DNA of 64,000 nt, from positions 1-64,000 of the forward strand of contig JAQBWV010000006.1 in NCBI GenBank assembly GCA_027624335.1, written 5' to 3'. Made by a program: the position numbers and the translations under genes. The notes beneath the pieces are model-generated. The model saw only the letters and a list, made by a program, of their open reading frames with translations. It made no database searches and had not been told where the DNA came from. The number at the start of each line of letters is the position of its first letter. Position 1 is the first letter of the stretch. Source of the stretch: Planctomycetota bacterium (lineage in GTDB: Bacteria > Planctomycetota > Planctomycetia > Planctomycetales > Planctomycetaceae). Positions 40,940 through 49,849 of the stretch are shown here, one piece after another.

Positions 40940-43900
40940 TTACTCGCCACGCAACGCGCTGACGATGGCTGTTCGAGAAGCTTCCCGCACAGCAAGCAGC
41001 GAGGACAGCATTCCGACGACAAAGACTGTCAGCAGCAGCATGCCACCGTTAGTCCACGGCGTTTCCGCTCCAATACTCAACAGGTGAGGCAGCATCGCCA
41101 CTAAAGCACAAACCGTTCCCGAAGCCAGTCCCCACACGAGTAGCAGGGCGTTCTCAGCAAGCACCATGACCGAAATGCCGCTCGCCCGAAATCCGACAGC
41201 TCGCAGGAGTGCCAGTTCCGCACGACGTTCAACGACGTTTCTCAACATGACGGTTGCCAGGCCGAGCGTTCCCAGCAGAAGGCCGAGCCCACCCAGAGAC
41301 TGAAACGTCGACAGGTACGTGTTCTGAACGACAAGAAACGCGGCAATGCGATCGGACACTCGTTCTGCATCGAAGCCGTAAGGCGTGAGGTTACTTTCAA
41401 GGAGACTCGTCAGCTGATCGACCTCGTCGTCTGAGAAGTGACTGCCATTGTCAATGCGGTTCTGGTTGGCTCCGATCAGGAAGTAACGAAAGCCCGACTG
41501 CTTCGGAAACAGTCTGCGGAAATTCGAGTCAGACATCAGCAGCACTCCCTGCAGGACGCTGCCATCCAGCATTCCAGACACAACCAGCTCGGTGTTTGAG
41601 TCGGGGACGGGAATGAAGTTTCCTGGTGCCTTGTGAAGGCTGAACATCAAGGTGTTCATGTCGCCAAGAATCGGAACACGACCGTCGTCGCGAGGTGTTG
41701 TCAGCAGCTTCCAATAGTCTTCTTTCCGCTGATCGACAAAGCGGAAGCCGCCACGCTCAATCAGGTCATCCGGCACGCCAAGTATTGTCGGTAGTGTCGT
41801 CTGATAGAGGTTCAGACAGCTGGCGTTCTCGCCGGGTCGTACACGAAATGAATAAGTCTGAATCTGGCCCAGCAGTCGGGCCTCTGGTGAATCAGCCTGT
41901 GGCGTGAAACCCAGTTTCGTGCGACCTTCAGGAGTACTTAAAGAATCCAACAGCGGAGCACTGGATTCCGCGACCAGCGAGAATCCTCCGTTGCCGGACT
42001 TGAAGTCGGGTACTTCGACGGACGGGTTGCGTTGTCCGGCAGCGACGGCGACGATGACAAATGTGGCTGAGGCAATCAGGCCGGTCGAGAGTACGCTTCG
42101 TGAACGATGCCTGGCCGCATTTCGAAATCCGAGGAGCGAGGCTCCAATTGCACCGGAACCTCGCACTGCCGAGCGACGGTCGCCAGCCAACCAGGCGGAA
42201 AGCTGAAACATGGCTGACGTGAGACTGATAATGCCGACGACGAAAAAGGCAACCATCTGCCAGGAGAGTCCCGAGAACGCTTCACTCGGCGGAACGGCTC
42301 CGACGAGACCGGCAATCAGCACCGCCAGCGAAATCAGGGCTCCGATTCTGGCCCATCGAGACCTTCGTGCGGCATAGAAACGCTGTGAGTCATCCGTCAT
42401 TGCGAGGTCGGAGTCTCCCGCCAACAGCTGGCGAGCTGAGATTTTCCGCAGACCTCGCAGAGCGAAGTGGAGTGCGAGCCAGGCGACGAAAATCGAGACA
42501 GCGAACCCGGCCAGCAGGCTGACAGGTTTCACGAACACGTACAGGAACCGCGTCCCAATGGCGCCGCCCCACCAGGCGGGATCCTTCAGAGCAAAGACCA
42601 TTAACTCAGCATAACCAACGGCACAGACGGACCCGATAACGCCTCCCAGACAGGCGACGGCCAGACCCTCTTTGAGAATAAGTCGCTGCACCTGACGAAG
42701 ATCAAAACCGACGGCGTGGAGCAATCCAATGCTGGACGTGCGACGTTCAACTCCCAGCCGAAACAGCAGGCTGATCAGAATCGTTGCCGAAGCGATGACG
42801 AAAAAGCTGAAGCCAACGAAGAGACCTGTGAAGTCAGTCGTACCACTGGCGGCTTTGATTCCGTTGTATTTGACAGGTTGAAACGTCAGGCCGGTTTGTT
42901 CAGGAGAAAGCTGTTTCAGGAAGCTCGTCGTGAACTGGTCTCGTGATTCATCCAGCTTCGCGTTGTCTGGCGTGGCGGCGTTCTCTGACGCAGTCGGGGC
43001 AACGCGGATGGAAGTCAAACTTCCGAAGCGGCTTGTCCACAGCGACTCGGCCAGTTCCAGCGATACAAACGCTTTAGGCAGTGCCCGGTATTCTTCCCAG
43101 TACGCGTCGTCGCGATCTGTTGGTCGATCAAGATCCATTGGGAATGGTTGCTTCCAGTTATTGAATGTCCGCGCGTCCGTAATCCCTTTGACTTCCGGCG
43201 TGAGACCTCGATCGCTGGCCGTGACGGAGCCATCAAGTGGCACGATCGCTCGCACTTTCAGGACAATGACTTCCTCAGGCAGTTCACCGTGTGAGCCGAC
43301 CTGGTGATACTTGATCTGGATTGAATCACCGACTTGAGCCTTCAAGTCGGTTGCGAGCCAGTCATCGAGAACGATCTCGTCGGTGTTGAGAGATGTCGGT
43401 GTGTCGCCTGTCAGGAGTGGTCCGAACGGGGGTTGGACGACTTCGACGGGATCGACGCCAGCGATGATCGAATAGGCTGAATATAGGTCTGGATGTGTGA
43501 GGTTACTCAACTCGTTGACCAGGTAAACCATGTTGCGGGACACAGTCCATGCCGCCTGCTTCGCGCTACGTTGTGCCGCGCTGGCGAACGCGTCTTCAAG
43601 GATCATCTGCTCGCTTTCGAGCGCCAAATAACCTCGTTCGTTTTCAACGATCCGCAGGCTGAGGTCTTCCAGAGAAATTGATTGTCCCAGCTGGCTGGTC
43701 GCATCGCTCGCAATTTTGATCGCGTCGGGCGAATCGGGACGATGCAGGGAAACAACTTGAGCAAACATCGCATTCACACGTGCTGTTTTTCCTTCAGGGA
43801 AATCCCGAGAGCGACGAACAGAGTGCAGACCGACGGCTTCCTGCAGGGTGTCGAGTGACATAAACACGGTCAGTGGCAATTGCTGACTCGGACTCAGGTC

Positions 43901-44506
43901 AAATCGTCCAGTGCCCGAAGTTTCCGGAAAGATGTACGAAACCGTGAGCGGAATGCTCTGAGTGTCCTGTTCTTCAATGCCGCCGAGCAGACTTTCCCGT
44001 GGAATCGTCGCGGGCATTTCGACCCAGAGCGTCAACTCGTCGCCGATCTTCGCATTGAGCTGTCGGGCGACTCGATCGCTCAGAACAAGTCCGTCGTCGA
44101 CCGGCGTTGAGGACTCATCGAACTCGCTCATTGCTGCGAATCGCTCATCGACTCCGTAAACACGAATCCCGCCAGCTCGGTCGGTGATCGAGCCATCGTT
44201 GGCTTCTCGGACCAAAGAGGCATCCATGATCAGGGCCGGTGCAACGTGGCTGCAGTTTCTTACGAATTCCGAGTTCGCGACCAGAACTTCGGCCATTGTT
44301 TCACGAAAGAAACGCGGTGAGTGTAACGCGAGGTCCACTCCCCCAAGTCGGTCAAGACTCATGGCCTTGAGGCTCTCTCGGACAGAATCTCCAACGACGA
44401 GTGCTCCGCTGATGACAGCAGTGCCGGCAATAACGCCCAGCAGTACCGCGACGTGAATTCGCCAGTAGTGCATCAGGCTGCGCAGAATCAGCGTGGACGT
44501 CTTCAT
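40940..44506 (-). CDS. FtsX/MacB-like ABC transporter permease with two permease modules
   Basis: N-terminal LRSLMHYWRIHVAVLLGVIAGTAVISGALVVGDSVRESLKAM; LLHAVGFDLRQVQRLILKEGLAVACLGGVIGSV; C-terminal ELALLRAVGFRASGISVMVLAENALLLVWGLASG. Confidence 0.9.
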   Translation of the reverse strand: MKTSTLILRSLMHYWRIHVAVLLGVIAGTAVISGALVVGDSVRESLKAMSLDRLGGVDLALHSPRFFRETMAEVLVANSEFVRNCSHVAPALIMDASLVREANDGSITDRAGGIRVYGVDERFAAMSEFDESSTPVDDGLVLSDRVARQLNAKIGDELTLWVEMPATIPRESLLGGIEEQDTQSIPLTVSYIFPETSGTGRFDLSPSQQLPLTVFMSLDTLQEAVGLHSVRRSRDFPEGKTARVNAMFAQVVSLHRPDSPDAIKIASDATSQLGQSISLEDLSLRIVENERGYLALESEQMILEDAFASAAQRSAKQAAWTVSRNMVYLVNELSNLTHPDLYSAYSIIAGVDPVEVVQPPFGPLLTGDTPTSLNTDEIVLDDWLATDLKAQVGDSIQIKYHQVGSHGELPEEVIVLKVRAIVPLDGSVTASDRGLTPEVKGITDARTFNNWKQPFPMDLDRPTDRDDAYWEEYRALPKAFVSLELAESLWTSRFGSLTSIRVAPTASENAATPDNAKLDESRDQFTTSFLKQLSPEQTGLTFQPVKYNGIKAASGTTDFTGLFVGFSFFVIASATILISLLFRLGVERRTSSIGLLHAVGFDLRQVQRLILKEGLAVACLGGVIGSVCAVGYAELMVFALKDPAWWGGAIGTRFLYVFVKPVSLLAGFAVSIFVAWLALHFALRGLRKISARQLLAGDSDLAMTDDSQRFYAARRSRWARIGALISLAVLIAGLVGAVPPSEAFSGLSWQMVAFFVVGIISLTSAMFQLSAWLAGDRRSAVRGSGAIGASLLGFRNAARHRSRSVLSTGLIASATFVIVAVAAGQRNPSVEVPDFKSGNGGFSLVAESSAPLLDSLSTPEGRTKLGFTPQADSPEARLLGQIQTYSFRVRPGENASCLNLYQTTLPTILGVPDDLIERGGFRFVDQRKEDYWKLLTTPRDDGRVPILGDMNTLMFSLHKAPGNFIPVPDSNTELVVSGMLDGSVLQGVLLMSDSNFRRLFPKQSGFRYFLIGANQNRIDNGSHFSDDEVDQLTSLLESNLTPYGFDAERVSDRIAAFLVVQNTYLSTFQSLGGLGLLLGTLGLATVMLRNVVERRAELALLRAVGFRASGISVMVLAENALLLVWGLASGTVCALVAMLPHLLSIGAETPWTNGGMLLLTVFVVGMLSSLLAVREASRTAIVSALRGE

Positions 44507-44728
44507 GAAGGGCGAATCCGGGGCAAAGCATGAATTCGGAATCGAAGCCGTTCCGGACCAGTGAATCTATCACGTGGCACCGTCGACGTTTCGAATGTTA
44601 CGCACAATGTGCAGTTTGAAAAGCGTTGCACTCTGCGGCAGGTGCGCTCTGTGATTCCCGGTAGATCAGGCGGGCCCTCAGCTTCTGGAACTGCGCCTCA
44701 ATTGGGAAGGTGATGTCAGTCCGACTCT

Positions 44729-45070
44729 TTAAGGACTGACAACCTGGCTGAAGCGCTTTCTTTCCGGAGTGGTGGAGGTCGACGGGAGGCGATCTGATGG
44801 ATCAAGCAGATGGATGCCTCGCAAATCTGCGGCGCGGCGTGCTTCTGGACGTTGCTGCGTGTACCCAAGTGGCCGCGTACCTGTGCTGGGGCCGATGGAT
44901 TCGTCAGGAAACGGATCGTGGTATTCGGCAGCACGGTGTTCCAAAGCTGGATGTCGCGGCATCAGTTCCGGCATTTTTACAAAACGAGTGTCAAGCAGGC
45001 ATCCAGAGACGGATGAAAGCATGATCATGATCACGGCGGCTAAACCGAATTGATGTCGAGGTCTGACCAT
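44729..45070 (-). CDS. Small putative lipoprotein
   Basis: MVRPRHQFGLAAVIMIMLSSVSGCLLDTRF lipoprotein signal; start at 45070 preferred over 45214. Confidence 0.55.
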   Translation of the reverse strand: MVRPRHQFGLAAVIMIMLSSVSGCLLDTRFVKMPELMPRHPALEHRAAEYHDPFPDESIGPSTGTRPLGYTQQRPEARRAADLRGIHLLDPSDRLPSTSTTPERKRFSQVVSP

Positions 45071-45219
45071 GTAGCAACCTGCTGCGCAGCCGGTCGATCT
45101 CCGACCGCAAAACCAGAAAAGCGGATTGGTGCGAGGCTGCATACTGAATGACGGTTGGACAATTGCGGAGTATATTGCCAGCCTCTGAATGCCCCTAGAC
45201 CGTTTTGGAGTCACCGATC

Positions 45220-46098
45220 ATGCCCGCAGAGCATCCTTCGAAGGTGCCCCCGTTGCCGCCTCGACCACCAGACGGACATAAGGGAACTTTCGGGAGAGTC
45301 TTGATCATCGCGGGAAGTCGTGGAATGAGCGGTGCGGCCTGCCTGGCAGGCGTCGCGGCTCTGCGGGGCGGGGCGGGGCTGGTCTCCGTCGCGTGTCCGG
45401 CGGAAATTCAGTCGATTATTGCCGGGTACGAACCTGGCTATCTCACCATTGGGTTGTCTGAGGGGGAAGATGGGCAGCTTGATATCGCAGCGCTCGACCA
45501 AATCTCTCAGATCACAGCCGGGAAAGATTCCGTGGCTATTGGCCCGGGACTGGGGACGTCGGTCGACGTGGCAGCGGTCGTTCGCCGCGTATTCGCAGAC
45601 TTGTCATGTCCGCTTGTTGTCGATGCGGATGGATTGAATGTACTGGCGTCTGATTTTCGGAATGGGAACTGGGAAAGTCACCAGCATTCGGGGCACCGAA
45701 TTCTCACACCGCATCCGGGCGAGTTCGCGAGATTGACCGGGCTGACGAGTTCGGAAATCGAATTGCGACGGACAGAAGTCGCGAAAACGTTCGCGGCGGC
45801 GAATCAGGTAATTCTTGTATTGAAAGGCCCCGGAACAGTCGTGTCGGACGGTGAACGGGTTTACGTCAACTCGACCGGCAACTCAGGCATGGCGACCGGA
45901 GGGTCGGGGGATGTACTCTGTGGCTTAACTGCGGCACTTCTTGCCAGCGGCGGAGATCCCTTTGAGATGACGACGCTTGCGGTCTATCTGCATGGTCTGG
46001 CTGGCGATCTCGCCGCCAACGAAATGTCACAACCAGGAATGATCGCATCGGATATACCACGGTTTATTGGCGCAGCATGGAAGCAGGTGCTCGGTTGA
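45220..46098 (+). CDS. nnrD: ADP/ATP-dependent NAD(P)H-hydrate dehydratase
   Basis: HKGTFGRVLIIAGSRGMSGAACLAGVAALRGGAGLVSVACP; LVVDADGLNVLA; ILTPHPGEFARLTG; NSTGNSGMATGGSGDVLCGLTAALLA. Confidence 0.93.
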   Translation: MPAEHPSKVPPLPPRPPDGHKGTFGRVLIIAGSRGMSGAACLAGVAALRGGAGLVSVACPAEIQSIIAGYEPGYLTIGLSEGEDGQLDIAALDQISQITAGKDSVAIGPGLGTSVDVAAVVRRVFADLSCPLVVDADGLNVLASDFRNGNWESHQHSGHRILTPHPGEFARLTGLTSSEIELRRTEVAKTFAAANQVILVLKGPGTVVSDGERVYVNSTGNSGMATGGSGDVLCGLTAALLASGGDPFEMTTLAVYLHGLAGDLAANEMSQPGMIASDIPRFIGAAWKQVLG

Positions 46099-46290
46099 TC
46101 CAGGGACAGTCGGCCAGTTTTTCCGACGAGACTGGAAATCTCGACGTAGATCTGATGACAACTGTTGCCGTAAGGTTTTCGGCGTGATGGAGTTTTACGG
46201 ATGTCCCCGTCTCCGGTCATCAGTCGCCCGGCAAATTGAACTAAACGTGAAGTAGATGACAGATTTCGCTGGCCCTGTGAGGTGTTCACG

Positions 46291-46977
46291 ATGATTTTCT
46301 TCGATCCGATGTACTTTGTGTTTATTGCTCCGGCGATGTTGCTGATGCTCGTTGCTCAGGGCATGGTGAAGTCCAGATATCAGCGGGGCATGCAGGTTGA
46401 TGCTCGTCTGACTGGCGCTGCTGCGGCGCGTCATCTGCTCGATCGGGCAGGTCTTCAGCATGTCGCGATCGAGGAAGCACATGGATTTCTGAGTGACCAC
46501 TACGACCCGTCTCACCGGGTTCTTCGTCTGAGTCACGAGGTCTATCACACACGCACGGCGACCGCTGTCGGCATCGCCGCCCACGAAGCTGGCCACGCGA
46601 TTCAGCACGCAAAAGGGTACATCCCACTGATCGTTCGAAATGCGGCAGTGCCGGCCGCAACATTCGGACCAACGATCTTTCTGATCATGATGATCGCCGG
46701 AGCATTGTTGAACTCACCAGAGCTGGTACTGATTGGACTGGCAGCGTTTGGCGGCGTGCTGTTGTTCCAGGTGATCAATCTTCCCGTCGAATTTGACGCC
46801 AGCAACCGAGCGAAGGCGCTCTTGACGGAGTACCGCATTGTTGACGGAGAGGGGGCCGCTGCTGTTCGAAGTGTGCTCAATGCGGCAGCCTGGACTTATG
46901 TTGCCGGAGTGCTGCAGACGCTGATGCAGTTCCTGTACTACGCCTGGCGACTTTTCGGGTCAGGCAGTGATGAATGA
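46291..46977 (+). CDS. YugP-family neutral zinc metallopeptidase
   Basis: Membrane protein with GIAAHEAGHAIQHAKGYIPLIVRN (HExxH) and NLPVEFDASNRAKALL. Confidence 0.9.
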   Translation: MIFFDPMYFVFIAPAMLLMLVAQGMVKSRYQRGMQVDARLTGAAAARHLLDRAGLQHVAIEEAHGFLSDHYDPSHRVLRLSHEVYHTRTATAVGIAAHEAGHAIQHAKGYIPLIVRNAAVPAATFGPTIFLIMMIAGALLNSPELVLIGLAAFGGVLLFQVINLPVEFDASNRAKALLTEYRIVDGEGAAAVRSVLNAAAWTYVAGVLQTLMQFLYYAWRLFGSGSDE

Positions 46978-46993
46978 TAGTCGGAATCGGCTA

Positions 46994-47566
46994 TTAGTTT
47001 ATGCTGCTGCCGTGAAACGCTCCGAGTAGTACATCAATCTGTCTGTCCGAATTGTTCATCGGAACGGGCATGCCTCGTTCTATGAGAACATTGCCCGCCC
47101 GGTCGATATGGAACACGGCCTGCACAGGAAGGTCGTTCTGTTCGTCGAAACAACCCCACTCGCGGTGGATCTTCCAGATTGGCGGTGGGTCCGTCAGTAA
47201 ATGGAACCTCGACGGAAAGTCTGTCAGACGGTTCTGCTGGGGCAGGGCCGAGCTGACAGCGATCACGTGAAAGTCGGCCTTCGCGAGGTCTGCCGAGTGC
47301 CGCTTGAGATGCTGTAACACCTCGTCAGATGCTGCGCCCTGCTCTCCATCGAAAAAGACGACCAGCAGGTCATGCCTGCCCTGATATGTCTTCAAACGCG
47401 TGATCGAGTTGTCTTTGTCGAGCGCTTCGAAACCAGGAGCGTGGCCGAACGTCGCCTGCTCGATAGCTCTGACGTTGCTGCGTGAATGCAACTGCGAAAG
47501 CTTGTGCCACACCATGAGGGAAATCAGCCCTGCGGCAATCGGTAGAACGAGAATTCGCCAACGCAT
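46994..47566 (-). CDS. Membrane-anchored redoxin/AhpC-TSA-like protein lacking the usual catalytic cysteine
   Basis: N-terminal TM; HDLLVVFFDGEQGAASDEVLQHLKRHSADLAKADFHVIAVSS...FHIDRAGNVLIERGMPVPM thioredoxin-fold pattern. Confidence 0.65.
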   Translation of the reverse strand: MRWRILVLPIAAGLISLMVWHKLSQLHSRSNVRAIEQATFGHAPGFEALDKDNSITRLKTYQGRHDLLVVFFDGEQGAASDEVLQHLKRHSADLAKADFHVIAVSSALPQQNRLTDFPSRFHLLTDPPPIWKIHREWGCFDEQNDLPVQAVFHIDRAGNVLIERGMPVPMNNSDRQIDVLLGAFHGSSIN

Positions 47567-47599
47567 GTGTAGAGATTTCCAGAAATCTGAGACAACGCA

Positions 47600-48292
47600 T
47601 TACTGCTCGGATTCAACTTTCATGTGAGCCTGAAGCTTCTTGAGCGCTCGCATCCAGAGCATCTGAGTCGCTGGTCGAGAGCGGCCCATCCGATCGGCGA
47701 TTTCGTCAAACGGGAGCCGCTGAAGATTCCGCAGGACGATCACCTCCTGGTAATCTCTGGGCAGCGCCGCCAGGGCTTCCGAGATGAGTAGCTCGTCTTC
47801 ACGGCGAATCATAATCTGACTGGGAGTTTCGCCGCCTGAGGATGGTTCAGCCGCGGCTCGGAAACAGGTGGAGTCGCTTCCTGTGGCAATTGCGACTTCC
47901 AGAGTGGCTCGACGCTTCGCCGCGCCGAACCGTCTTACGAAATCGGTGGCGTTATGTTTCAGAATCTGTTTCAGCCAGGCGATCCACTCTCCTTCAGTAT
48001 TTCCATTGAAATTGGGAAACGCCTGGTGAGCTTCCATCAGCGTCTGCTGTACGAGATCAGACGAGTCGACCTTTGCCTGTATCCAGCTTTCGACGTGTGA
48101 GCGGGCAAGAAATCGAACGTAAGCACGACAGGTGTCGAACAATTCGTTGCGCGCATCGGAATCTCCGTCGCGAGCACGCTGCAGTAAAGTCTCCAGCCCC
48201 TTCCGCGACGGATTCTGCAAGATTATTCTCCGAATGACACACTTGAGTTGTGATTTGAATGAACTGCGAAGGAGCAGATCCGTGGGGAACAT
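47600..48292 (-). CDS. RNA polymerase sigma-70/ECF-family sigma factor
   Basis: Region 2 (VDSSDLVQQTLMEAHQAFPNFNGNTEGEWIAWLKQILKHNATDFVRRFGAAKR) and region 4 (ALAALPRDYQEVIVLRNLQRLPFDEIADRMGRSRPATQMLWMRALKKL); start at MFPTDLLL chosen to avoid overlap with folC. Confidence 0.9.
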   Translation of the reverse strand: MFPTDLLLRSSFKSQLKCVIRRIILQNPSRKGLETLLQRARDGDSDARNELFDTCRAYVRFLARSHVESWIQAKVDSSDLVQQTLMEAHQAFPNFNGNTEGEWIAWLKQILKHNATDFVRRFGAAKRRATLEVAIATGSDSTCFRAAAEPSSGGETPSQIMIRREDELLISEALAALPRDYQEVIVLRNLQRLPFDEIADRMGRSRPATQMLWMRALKKLQAHMKVESEQ

Positions 48293-48482
48293 TGACGACG
48301 TTCGAATCCTGGTCCTCTGTGTTGTTTTGTGGCGAACGATTAAGACACCGCACTCATTTCTATACTGACTTCGCTGCTTCGCCAACAGAACAGTCGTCCG
48401 ATTGGATAAACCATCGCGATTAACCTGTTTCAAGCAACGTGGCAGCGTGACGTCGTTGAAGCAATAACAAATTGATCGAGGT

Positions 48483-49808
48483 TTGACATCCGTGCAGATA
48501 ACCTGTCGTGACGAGGCGATCGCGTGGTTGTACGGCCGCATCGACTACGAACGCGTTTCGTCATCGTTGACAGCTTCTGATTTCAAGCTGGAAAGAATGC
48601 GAAACCTGCTGGCTCGGTTGGGCAACCCTCAGGAGCGTGTACCGGTAGTGCATATTGCCGGCACTAAGGGAAAGGGATCAACGGCCGCATTAATCGATTC
48701 GGTGCTTCAGGCGGCCGGCTACACCGTTGGACTGTTTACGTCACCTCACATTGACCGATTTGAGGAACGAATTCGGATTTCCGGACAGGAGATCTCTGAG
48801 CCTGCGATGACGACGCTCCTGAGTCGACTGGCGACAGTCTCGCAGGAAATCGATGCGTCCGACGAAGGGCATAGTCCCACTTTTTTCGAACTGACAACCG
48901 CATTGGCCTGGTTATGGTTCGCCGAGTCGAATGTCGATATAGCTGTGCTGGAAGTCGGTCTCGGAGGGCGACTGGATTCGACAAATATCTGTCGGCCAGA
49001 AGTTTCTGTCATCACGACAATCAGTCGGGATCACACGCACATTCTGGGAACGCGACTGAGTGAGATTGCGGGAGAGAAAGCTGGGATCATCAAGCCGAAT
49101 GTTCCGGTTGTCAGTGGAGTTGAGAACCGGGAAGCGGCAGCCGTAATTTCCGAAGTCGCAGGATGCCTCAAGGCACCGCTGGAAATAATCGGCTCGGACT
49201 CAACGTTGCCGGATGTCGGCGTCTTCAGCTGCGAGTCTTCCCCGCAAGTGTTCGGCTTCAGCCGGCATCAGCTGCGTAATGCAGCTGTCGCCAACGCCAC
49301 GGTGCGGCAGCTTCAGAAACGGGGCTGGATGATTCCGGAAGAGGCGATCGTGAAAGGGCTGCGTGTTGCAACTTCGCCAGTTCGAATTGAAAAGTTGCGT
49401 GAGAACCCCACAGTGATCGTGGATGCGGCTCACAACTGGATCTCTGCTGGAGCGCTCGTCGAAACGCTGCAGGATGTGCCCGTCGTTGGAAAGCGTGTGC
49501 TGATTTTCGGAACGAGTCAGGACAAGGATGTCGCTGGACTCTGTCGACGACTGTTTCCCGGATTCGACGCGATCATTCTCAGCAAATATGAAAGCAACCT
49601 TCGTGGTCTTTCAGTGGATACTCTGGCGGAGATCGCTGCAGCGGTCACGAATCGTCCTGCCCACATACAAAAGGACCCAGCTGACGCATGGCAGGCTGCC
49701 CTTCGGATTTGTCCGCAGGACGGCATGATCTGCATCGCCGGGTCGTTTTTCCTCGCCGCAGAGATTCGTCGAATTGTAGTGACTGCTGAAGCTGTCTCAG
49801 AAAGATAA
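48483..49808 (+). CDS. folC: Bifunctional folylpolyglutamate/dihydrofolate synthase
   Basis: VPVVHIAGTKGKGSTAALIDSVLQAAGYTVGLFTSPHIDRFEERIRISG; LEVGLGGRLDSTNI; VIVDAAHNWISAGALVETL. Confidence 0.95.
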   Translation: MTSVQITCRDEAIAWLYGRIDYERVSSSLTASDFKLERMRNLLARLGNPQERVPVVHIAGTKGKGSTAALIDSVLQAAGYTVGLFTSPHIDRFEERIRISGQEISEPAMTTLLSRLATVSQEIDASDEGHSPTFFELTTALAWLWFAESNVDIAVLEVGLGGRLDSTNICRPEVSVITTISRDHTHILGTRLSEIAGEKAGIIKPNVPVVSGVENREAAAVISEVAGCLKAPLEIIGSDSTLPDVGVFSCESSPQVFGFSRHQLRNAAVANATVRQLQKRGWMIPEEAIVKGLRVATSPVRIEKLRENPTVIVDAAHNWISAGALVETLQDVPVVGKRVLIFGTSQDKDVAGLCRRLFPGFDAIILSKYESNLRGLSVDTLAEIAAAVTNRPAHIQKDPADAWQAALRICPQDGMICIAGSFFLAAEIRRIVVTAEAVSER

Positions 49809-49810
49809 GT

Positions 49811-49844
49811 CAGCATTGAGACGTCAGCATTGAGACGTCAGCAG
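49811..49844. repeat. Short tandem repeat (gtcagcattgagac x ~2.4)
   Basis: gtcagcattgagac gtcagcattgagac gtcagc immediately after the folC stop. Confidence 0.8.
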
Positions 49845-49849
49845 CTCTG

